A stretch of DNA of 7,187 bases, taken from NCBI GenBank assembly GCA_017643965.1, contig JAEPMM010000167.1, positions 1-7,187 of the forward strand, written 5' to 3'. Made by a program: the position numbers and the translations under genes. Source of the DNA: Marinobacter sp. (lineage in GTDB: Bacteria > Pseudomonadota > Gammaproteobacteria > Pseudomonadales > Oleiphilaceae). The stretch's first letter is position 1; each line of letters begins with the position of its first letter. The notes under the pieces are model-generated. The model searched no databases. It was not told the DNA's origin and saw only the letters and a list, made by a program, of their open reading frames with translations. This document shows, one piece after another, positions 1 through 5,194 of the stretch.

Positions 1-19
1 CAGCAACAAACCTGCTGGA

Positions 20-655
20 ATGACCTTGCCTGACTCGATTCGAAGCCACAGTGAAACGCCCCCTGAAGAGCACTCCATAGAACATCTGCGCCGTACCGGC
101 CGGATCGCACGGGCGCGCTGGTGCCCGTCGCCGAACTTCGGGCCACGGCCCGACGGCGCTGGCATTTCCCTTCTGGTTGTCCATAACATCAGTTTGCCAC
201 CGGGGCAGTTTGGCGGGGACGCCATTGAACGTTTTTTCTGTAACTGCCTGGACGCCTCCGAGCACCCTTATTTTGAGACCATCGCCGGCATGCAGGTGTC
301 CGCCCACGCGCTGATTCGCCGCGATGGCAGCGTCATCCAGTTTGTCAGTTTGCTCGATCGTGCCTGGCACGCGGGTCGTTCCAGCTTCCGGGGTGAGCAG
401 GAATGCAACGACTTTTCCATCGGCATCGAACTGGAGGGGACCGATGACATCCCATACACCGACGAGCAGTATCAGAGCCTGGCTGACGTGTCCGCGTGCG
501 TGATGGCCGCATGGCCGGAGATCCATCGCGACCGCATCACCGGTCACTGCGATATCGCCCCCGGCCGAAAAACCGATCCCGGGCCAGCCTTTGACTGGGA
601 TCGCTATCAGCAGCTATTGCTGTCCCTTTGCGGCGGGTCCGGGGAGGTGAGCTGA
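20..655 (+). CDS. ampD: AmpD, 1,6-anhydro-N-acetylmuramyl-L-alanine amidase
   Basis: Cytoplasmic zinc amidase (Amidase_2/PGRP fold) that removes the peptide from 1,6-anhydro-MurNAc during peptidoglycan recycling; in many Gram-negatives its loss derepresses AmpC beta-lactamase through AmpR. Seen in the 211-residue product: His55 (in VVHN), His176 (in GHCDIAPGRK) and Asp186 (in TDPGP) sit at a constant 21-22 residue offset from the zinc ligands His34, His154 and Asp164 of Citrobacter AmpD. Glu137 (in IGIELEG) and Lys184 match catalytic Glu116 and Lys162, so the enzyme looks intact. The usual AmpD length is about 187; the excess is mostly a polar N-terminal extension of about 21 residues. No clear Shine-Dalgarno precedes the ATG at 20 and the frame is open to the window edge, so the true start could lie upstream. 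The next ATG in frame is at Met91, inside the fold, and cannot be the start. The stop overlaps the ampE start. Confidence 0.95.
   Translation: MTLPDSIRSHSETPPEEHSIEHLRRTGRIARARWCPSPNFGPRPDGAGISLLVVHNISLPPGQFGGDAIERFFCNCLDASEHPYFETIAGMQVSAHALIRRDGSVIQFVSLLDRAWHAGRSSFRGEQECNDFSIGIELEGTDDIPYTDEQYQSLADVSACVMAAWPEIHRDRITGHCDIAPGRKTDPGPAFDWDRYQQLLLSLCGGSGEVS
641..650 (+). promoter_or_regulatory. Strong ribosome binding site that fixes the ampE start
   Basis: GGGGAGGTGA lies inside the last codons of ampD and contains a near-perfect anti-16S match. It ends 4 nt before the ATG at 655. This favours 655 over the in-frame TTG at 628, which lies upstream of the site. The TGATG overlap at 653-657 adds likely translational coupling with ampD. 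Confidence 0.85.
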
Positions 656-1542
656 TGGTTCTGGTGACCTTCCTGCTGGCCTGGCTGGTGCGTCGGCGAC
701 TGGACATGTCCGGCCACCTTGTTGGAGATAACGTGTGGCGCACGTGGTTTCAGGCCGGCCGCAAGACCGATGCCGGTCGGGAGTCCGAGATCTGGCGGGG
801 CCTCTTGCGGGTGGCGCTGCCAGCGGCAGCGCTGGTGGTGCTTGTAGCGGTGGCCGAGCAAGGTGGCTGGCGGCTGGCGGTGTATCCGCTGGAATTTCTG
901 CTGCTACTGTTGCTGATGGGGTCGCCTGGGTGGAAACCGTTGCTGCGTGCCTACAGTGACTCCTGGAGTCGTGGCGACATGCAGGCAGCCTGGCATCACA
1001 TCAAGGATGTTTTACCCGCTGCGGAACGCGGTCAGGCGCATTCCCCGGACGACATGCATCTGTCGCTGTGCAAGAAACTGATGGTGACATTGTTCGAGCG
1101 ATTTTTCCTTGTGGCGTTCTGGTACGTGGTGGGAGGCATCGGGTTGGCTTTGTTTGCCCGGGGTCTGGTTGCGCTCCAGGAACATTGGCCCCAGGCTGCT
1201 GCGCGCCCCCGGTTCGCACGAATTGCCGCGGTCGTCGCCTGGGTACCGTCCCGCTTGCTGGCGCTGACGTTTGGTCTGGCCGGTGATCTCGCCGGATGGG
1301 TGAAAGAAGCGCGGGTTCTGTTGGTGTCTCCTTCCCTCAAGACCTCCCAGGTGTTGATGGCTGCGGCGAATGGGGCATTGACGGGGTATGCGCTGGATCC
1401 CGCCCGCTTCTCGAGGATCCACCCTGACGAGTGGACCCGTTTTGGCAGCAAAAGCCTCGGTGCAATCCGGGACCTGCTGAACCGAAGCATGCTGGTCTGG
1501 ATCTGTGCTTTCGCTTTGCTGGTGATCGCCGGCGTGGTGTGA
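655..1542 (+). CDS. ampE: AmpE, inner-membrane regulatory/accessory protein of the ampDE operon
   Basis: Polytopic inner-membrane protein encoded directly after ampD in many gammaproteobacteria. It was first described as a signalling component of beta-lactamase induction, but its biochemical role remains unsettled. The product is 295 residues, close to the 284 of E. coli AmpE. Hydrophobic segments are visible at about residues 1-12, 51-67, 74-90, 150-168 and 279-295. The family-like central stretch reads KLMVTLFERFFLVAFWYVVG (about 141-160), and the C-terminal part holds VLMAAANGALTGYALDP, with no charged catalytic motif that I recognise. The assignment rests on position after ampD, membrane layout and recalled family resemblance; sequence conservation of AmpE is generally modest. 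The start at 655 is chosen for the strong ribosome binding site and the 1-nt overlap with the ampD stop. No obvious terminator follows. Confidence 0.88.
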   Translation: MVLVTFLLAWLVRRRLDMSGHLVGDNVWRTWFQAGRKTDAGRESEIWRGLLRVALPAAALVVLVAVAEQGGWRLAVYPLEFLLLLLLMGSPGWKPLLRAYSDSWSRGDMQAAWHHIKDVLPAAERGQAHSPDDMHLSLCKKLMVTLFERFFLVAFWYVVGGIGLALFARGLVALQEHWPQAAARPRFARIAAVVAWVPSRLLALTFGLAGDLAGWVKEARVLLVSPSLKTSQVLMAAANGALTGYALDPARFSRIHPDEWTRFGSKSLGAIRDLLNRSMLVWICAFALLVIAGVV

Positions 1543-1598
1543 ATCGCTGGCAGAAGGTGAAATTTTGAGAAACTTTACAGATAAACAACAATAAGCCC

Positions 1599-1625
1599 TC
1601 AAGTTTCTAGTACTTTAGGCGACAA
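1599..1625 (+). promoter_or_regulatory. Sigma-28 (FliA) type promoter for the chemoreceptor gene
   Basis: TCAAGTTT (1599-1606), an 11-nt spacer, then GGCGACAA (1618-1625). The enterobacterial sigma-28 consensus is TAAAGTTT-N11-GCCGATAA. The -35 box matches 7 of 8 positions, the -10 box 6 of 8, and the spacing is exact. FliA controls late flagellar and chemotaxis genes, which fits the receptor downstream. Transcription would be expected to begin around 1632, leaving a leader of about 45 nt. Confidence 0.72.
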
Positions 1626-1642
1626 TATAAAAAAGCAATAAA

Positions 1643-1660
1643 GTTTCATCTTTTTGAAAC
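1643..1660 (+). repeat. Inverted repeat in the chemoreceptor leader
   Basis: GTTTCA (1643-1648) and TGAAAC (1655-1660) form a perfect 6-bp dyad around a 6-nt T-rich loop. It lies downstream of the predicted sigma-28 start site and 7 nt before the weak GGGG ribosome binding site. It could be a small mRNA hairpin affecting translation initiation or an operator half-site pair. The stem is short and AT-rich, so chance is also plausible. Confidence 0.35.
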
Positions 1661-1676
1661 GCCGTGCGGGGTCAAT

Positions 1677-3707
1677 GTGAAACAACTCATAAAGCCTGCA
1701 GTCGCATTGATGAACCGACTGCCAATGTTCTACAAATTCAGTCTGATCAGTGTGCTGTTCCTGCTTCCGATTGTCGGCCTGGCGTGGCTGGTCATCAGCG
1801 AACTGAACCATTCGGTGGACACCATGACCCGGGGCGTCGAGGGGCTGGACCAGCTGGAGCAGGTGGATACTCTGCTGGATGCCGCATTTGACTACCGCGA
1901 TTACCGCGCACCGGGCAAGACCAAGGATCAGAACGAATTGCTGGGCCGCTCCGATGAGTCAGCGGAGACCATCAGCAGGATTCTGGACGAGCTCTCCACC
2001 CGTGAGCTGGCGTTCGACACCTCCGGAAACTGGAATCAGCAGATCGTGCAACTGAAGCAGGATTGGGAATCGCTGCGCAGTTCCGACAGCTACCAGAGCA
2101 ATATCGATCCGCAGTTCAAGTACTACCAGGAGTTTGTGCAGAAGGTGCGCGCAGCGGTTTCTGTCACCATTGAGATTTCCGGCCTCGGCCAGGATCCTTC
2201 CCGCGAAAACCAGTTACTGCTCAGGCTGGTTCGCGAGTCGCTACCGGATGCCCGAAACTCTGTCGGTCGCGCCCGGTCCTTTGGCATTTTCGCCCTGGTT
2301 GAGGGGCAGGTCGGGTACAACCTCAGTGACGGTCTCAATGAAATCTATGACGACCTGACCAACCGCAGCACGCTGTTGGCACCGGCGCTGTCTGTTGCCC
2401 AGAATGCGTCGCCCCGTCTGAGTGAGGAGGCCGGCAACACGGTCGCAAGCATCAACGGCAGTCTTGGTGCGATTCGGGACGTCCTGGATGCCAACATTAT
2501 CACGCCGATGCGTCTGGAAATGCCGTGGCAGGAGTTTGATGCCGTGGTATCTGACGAGCTTGACCACTACGACACATTGAAAGCGGTAGTGTTCGACGTG
2601 GTGCGGGAGAATCTGGACTCCAGCCTGCAGGGAGAAATCCAACAGCGTCAGCTCATTATTGCTGCCCTGATTCTGGTTCTTCTGGTGGTGGTGTATCTCT
2701 ACATCGGTTTCTTCATGTCGGTTCGCAATGCCATTAATCAGTTCAGCAAAGCGGCGCGAACCGTTGCAGACGGTGACATGACGGCCCACATCCAGCTCGA
2801 CAACCGTGATGAGCTGGGTGAGCTGACAACCGAGTTCAACAACATGACGGATCGCATCGCTGAGCTGGTGCGCTCGGTCAGCCGGACCACGGCCGAGGTG
2901 GATCAGCAGGCCACACGGGTGAAAGACACCGCCTCCGACAACAGCGAAGCCGTCGCCCGGCAGATGGAGGAGTCCGGCCAGATCAATGAGGCCATGAACC
3001 AGATGGTGGAAGCGGTTCACGAGGTGACCGAGAGCGCCCATCGGGTCTCGGACAGTGCCAACACCGCCGAGCGTGATACCGAAAAGGGCCGTGCGGTGGT
3101 GGCGGATACGGTCGACACCATCAACCGCCTGGCCACGGAAATATCCGGCGCGGTGGACGTTATCAACCGGGTCAGCGCCGACAGTGCCAACATCAGCCAG
3201 GTGCTGGTGGAGATCAAGGCCATTGCCGAGCAGACCAATCTGCTGGCACTGAACGCGGCCATCGAGGCCGCCAGAGCCGGTGAGCAGGGCCGTGGCTTTG
3301 CGGTGGTGGCGGATGAGGTGCGGTCGCTGTCCCAGCGCACCCACAAATCCACCGAGGAAATCGAAGGCATGATTTCCCGACTGCAGAGCGGCGTGAAAGA
3401 CGCGGTGGCAGCCATGACCAACAGCCATGATGTCACGGCGACTACCGTGCGCAAGTCTTCGGAAGTGACGGAAGCGCTGGACCGTATCGCCCAGGGCATT
3501 GCGACCATCGTGGATATGAGCCACCAGATTGCCCAGGCCGCTGAAGAGCAGTCAGCGGTGGCTCGCAACGTCAATGACAACGTTGAGCAGATCAGTGAGC
3601 TCGGGCAAACCACCGCGAGCAACGCCGAGGAAACCCTGGCGTCGTCGCGTCAGATGTCAGAACTGACGGCGTCCCTGCAGCGCCTGGTCGAGGCGTTCAA
3701 GGTCTGA
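1677..3707 (+). CDS. Methyl-accepting chemotaxis protein (transmembrane chemoreceptor)
   Basis: Inner-membrane receptor that signals through CheA/CheW to the flagellar motor. The 676 residues read in order: short cytoplasmic N-terminus; TM1 about 21-41; a periplasmic region about 42-325 that looks all-helical; TM2 about 326-346; HAMP about 347-398; and a long coiled-coil signalling domain to the end. The universally conserved hairpin tip is present at 512-551 (EIKAIAEQTNLLALNAAIEA followed by ARAGEQGRGFAVVADEVR). ASNAEETLAS at 647-656 fits the methylation consensus, with Glu651 and Glu652 as candidate sites. There is no C-terminal NWETF-like pentapeptide for CheR/CheB tethering. The HAMP start lacks the usual proline. 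The start is GTG at 1677, preceded by GGGG at 1668-1671; the overlapping ATG at 1675 runs straight into a stop. Met12 (1710) is a weaker alternative because it lacks a good ribosome binding site. The ligand is unknown; a double four-helix (HBM-like) sensor is one possibility. Confidence 0.95.
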   Translation: MKQLIKPAVALMNRLPMFYKFSLISVLFLLPIVGLAWLVISELNHSVDTMTRGVEGLDQLEQVDTLLDAAFDYRDYRAPGKTKDQNELLGRSDESAETISRILDELSTRELAFDTSGNWNQQIVQLKQDWESLRSSDSYQSNIDPQFKYYQEFVQKVRAAVSVTIEISGLGQDPSRENQLLLRLVRESLPDARNSVGRARSFGIFALVEGQVGYNLSDGLNEIYDDLTNRSTLLAPALSVAQNASPRLSEEAGNTVASINGSLGAIRDVLDANIITPMRLEMPWQEFDAVVSDELDHYDTLKAVVFDVVRENLDSSLQGEIQQRQLIIAALILVLLVVVYLYIGFFMSVRNAINQFSKAARTVADGDMTAHIQLDNRDELGELTTEFNNMTDRIAELVRSVSRTTAEVDQQATRVKDTASDNSEAVARQMEESGQINEAMNQMVEAVHEVTESAHRVSDSANTAERDTEKGRAVVADTVDTINRLATEISGAVDVINRVSADSANISQVLVEIKAIAEQTNLLALNAAIEAARAGEQGRGFAVVADEVRSLSQRTHKSTEEIEGMISRLQSGVKDAVAAMTNSHDVTATTVRKSSEVTEALDRIAQGIATIVDMSHQIAQAAEEQSAVARNVNDNVEQISELGQTTASNAEETLASSRQMSELTASLQRLVEAFKV

Positions 3708-3713
3708 GGGAAT

Positions 3714-3739
3714 GTCCGGCCTCACAGGCCGGACTTCTT
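3714..3739 (+). terminator. Rho-independent terminator after the chemoreceptor gene
   Basis: GTCCGGCCT (3714-3722) pairs perfectly with AGGCCGGAC (3726-3734) around a 3-nt loop, followed on the + strand by TTCTTC. It begins 7 nt after the receptor stop. The stem also covers the stop codon (3722-3724) of the opposing adenosyltransferase gene. Read on the - strand the same stem is followed by ATTCCC rather than a T run, so it should act mainly on + strand transcripts. Confidence 0.8.
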
Positions 3740-4279
3740 CTGTTCCCAGAGTATCTCTTCTCCGCCGTCCCGGCGGGCCAGCACCCGCGCAATCACGAAC
3801 AGCAGCTCCGAGAGCCGGTTCAGGTAATGCCGAGAGGCGGTGTTGATGGAATCTTCATGGCCCAGCGCCACCACCACACGTTCGGCCCGGCGGCATACCG
3901 CGCGGGCCAGATGGCACTGGGCCGCGCCCGGGGTGCCTCCGGGCAGAATAAAGTTCTTCAGCGGCGGCAGGCCCTCGTTGTGGCGGTCCAGGGTGTTTTC
4001 CAGCCACTCGATGTGATCATCACCGATCACCCGGCTGCCCGGAATCGCGAACTCACCGCCCAGATCAAACAGGTGGTGCTGGATGCGACGCAGGCTTTCC
4101 ACCAGTTCGTCGTCGTTGTCGAGGGTCTCGATCAACAGGCCGATGTGGCAGTTCAGTTCGTCGGCGGTACCCATGGCCTCGACCCGCTGCGCGTTCTTGG
4201 CAATGCGGTTGCCATCGGCAAGTCCCGTGGAGCCGTCATCTCCGGTACGGGTGTATATCTTGGAAAGGCGATTGCCCAT
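3722..4279 (-). CDS. pduO: Cob(I)alamin adenosyltransferase, PduO type
   Basis: Transfers the 5'-deoxyadenosyl group of ATP to cob(I)alamin, giving adenosylcobalamin (coenzyme B12). The 185-residue product matches a single PduO/MMAB-type domain, which works as a trimer of helix bundles in the cytoplasm. Seen: the N-terminal ATP-binding motif YTRTGDDGSTGLADG (9-23), Asp40 in GTADELN, FILPGG (110-115), and Arg126 and Arg130 in LARAVCRRAER. Asn154 lies in YLNRLSELLF. Phe110, Arg126, Arg130 and Asn154 keep a constant -2 offset from Phe112, Arg128, Arg132 and Asn156 of the Lactobacillus reuteri enzyme, so it should be active. The start at 4279 is preferred because the AGGAG site stands 7 nt away; the first ATG (4285) is only 1 nt from it. 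No cobalamin synthesis genes lie nearby, which suggests a salvage role. It is the last gene of the likely valS-panE operon. CobA-type adenosyltransferase is excluded by fold motifs. Confidence 0.93.
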   Translation of the reverse strand: MGNRLSKIYTRTGDDGSTGLADGNRIAKNAQRVEAMGTADELNCHIGLLIETLDNDDELVESLRRIQHHLFDLGGEFAIPGSRVIGDDHIEWLENTLDRHNEGLPPLKNFILPGGTPGAAQCHLARAVCRRAERVVVALGHEDSINTASRHYLNRLSELLFVIARVLARRDGGEEILWEQKKSGL

Positions 4280-4286
4280 CAGCATG

Positions 4287-4291
4287 CTCCT
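4287..4291 (-). promoter_or_regulatory. Ribosome binding site that decides the adenosyltransferase start
   Basis: AGGAG on the - strand lies immediately after the panE stop (4293-4295). Its spacing is 7 nt to the ATG at 4279 but only 1 nt to the ATG at 4285, so the second ATG is the more likely initiator. Confidence 0.7.
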
Positions 4292-4292
4292 G

Positions 4293-5189
4293 TTATTTTG
4301 GCGACAGTTGTTGTACCCGTTCGGTCAGCATTTGGTTCACCGGCGTGGCGATGCCCAGGTCTTTTCCCAGCCGCGCCAGGTAACCGTTGATGAAGGCGAT
4401 TTCGGTACCGCGGCCCCGGTGCACATCGGCGCGCATGGACGAGGTGTTGTGCGCGGTATTCCGGGCGACGGTTTCTATCCGCTGGCGCAGGGTTTCCGGG
4501 GTGTCGTTGCCTTGACCACTGGCCCGCATCAGGTCCGATAACTCTCCGCACAGATCCTGAATCGTATCCTGATACAGAGGTGCAGACAGGATGTTTCCGT
4601 TGGGGCAGTCCAACACGGCCGTGTAAGGATTGATGCCTGCGTTGATGACCAGCTTCTGCCACAGTCGGCGCAGGATGTCCGTTTCGGGATGAACGCGCAG
4701 CGGACTGGCGCCCAGTCGCGCTGTAATGCTGTCGAGCTGGTTGCCGGCGGGTTCCGTCAGCGGCCCCACCCAGGTGTCCCCGGAACCGGCATGCACCAGC
4801 AGATCCGGTTCGGGGCGGTTGGCGCCTTCGGTGGTGCTGGCGGCAAGAATGGGGCGGTCCGGCCAGCGGGCAGCCACCGCTTGCTGACTGCCCAGGCCAT
4901 TCTGGAAGAGCACGAGCGGAATGCTTGCGGAAAATCGCTCGATAACGCCGGCAACCGCCTCCAGCGTGTCTCCGGCTTTGGTGGTCACAAGGACCATTTC
5001 CGGGGCATCGCTGGCGCGGAGCCAGGGCACTTCAATGGTGGTCCCGGAATCGGTCAGGGGACGAAAACGGTAGCGGATTCCGGCCGCACCCTGAGATGCT
5101 CCGGGCCGGGCAACGAAGGCGACCTGGCCAGCAGGCAATGAGGCAGCCCAAAGCCGCCCCAGAGAGCCTGCGCCCAGAATGGCGATCAT
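4293..5189 (-). CDS. panE: 2-dehydropantoate 2-reductase (ketopantoate reductase)
   Basis: NADPH-dependent cytoplasmic reductase that converts 2-dehydropantoate to (R)-pantoate in pantothenate and coenzyme A synthesis. The 298 residues show an N-terminal Rossmann domain with GAGSLG at 6-11, Arg28 as a candidate for NADPH phosphate recognition, and FQNGLG at 95-100 (Asn97, near E. coli Asn98). The C-terminal helical domain carries Lys179, Asn183 and Asn187 in KLVINAGINPYTA, matching E. coli catalytic Lys176 and Asn180/Asn184 at a +3 offset. Ser250/Ser251 and Glu263 (in GTEIAFINGYL) match the Ser244/Glu256 substrate-binding set. Length is close to the 303 of E. coli PanE. The ATG lies 5 nt after the valS stop and has only a distant GAGG upstream (about 13 nt), so initiation probably depends on ribosomes finishing valS. 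Some members of this family reduce other 2-keto acids, but the full residue set favours PanE. Confidence 0.92.
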   Translation of the reverse strand: MIAILGAGSLGRLWAASLPAGQVAFVARPGASQGAAGIRYRFRPLTDSGTTIEVPWLRASDAPEMVLVTTKAGDTLEAVAGVIERFSASIPLVLFQNGLGSQQAVAARWPDRPILAASTTEGANRPEPDLLVHAGSGDTWVGPLTEPAGNQLDSITARLGASPLRVHPETDILRRLWQKLVINAGINPYTAVLDCPNGNILSAPLYQDTIQDLCGELSDLMRASGQGNDTPETLRQRIETVARNTAHNTSSMRADVHRGRGTEIAFINGYLARLGKDLGIATPVNQMLTERVQQLSPK

Positions 5190-5194
5190 GCCGG

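Larger units (their letters stand above)
1543..1676. other. AT-rich spacer between ampE and the chemoreceptor gene
   Basis: This 134-bp non-coding stretch is clearly AT-richer than the flanking genes, as expected for a promoter region. It holds the sigma-28-type promoter at 1599-1625, the leader inverted repeat at 1643-1660 and a weak GGGG ribosome binding site at 1668-1671. I see no convincing rho-independent terminator for ampE, so some ampDE readthrough into the receptor gene is possible. I see no small ORF with a good ribosome binding site. Confidence 0.7.

Noticed and set aside
628..654. Upstream TTG start for ampE
   Set aside because: It would place the strong ribosome binding site inside the coding region and lacks one of its own; the ATG at 655 has ideal spacing.
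1012..1602. A 196-codon - strand open frame opposite ampE
   Set aside because: It runs antisense to ampE and into its promoter-bearing spacer. Its translation is low-complexity, rich in Gln, Arg and His, as expected for a mirror frame.
1597..1619. Imperfect hairpin CCTCAAGT/ACTTTAGG as a possible ampE terminator
   Set aside because: It has one mismatch, is AT-rich and is not followed by a T run. It coincides with the promoter boxes and is better explained by them.
1639..1668. A second sigma-28-like pair: TAAAGTTT (1639-1646) with GCCGTGCG (1661-1668)
   Set aside because: The -35 box is perfect but the spacer is 14 nt rather than 11 and the -10 box is poor. Transcription would start at or inside the GTG start codon.
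2241..3524. A 427-codon open frame antisense to the chemoreceptor gene
   Set aside because: It mirrors a GC-rich, strongly codon-biased gene whose sense product has full receptor motifs. The antisense translation is unusually His-rich and shows no recognisable domain.
3827..4390. A 187-codon + strand open frame opposite the adenosyltransferase and the end of panE
   Set aside because: The - strand frame carries all conserved PduO-type residues; the + strand frame is its mirror with no recognisable motif.
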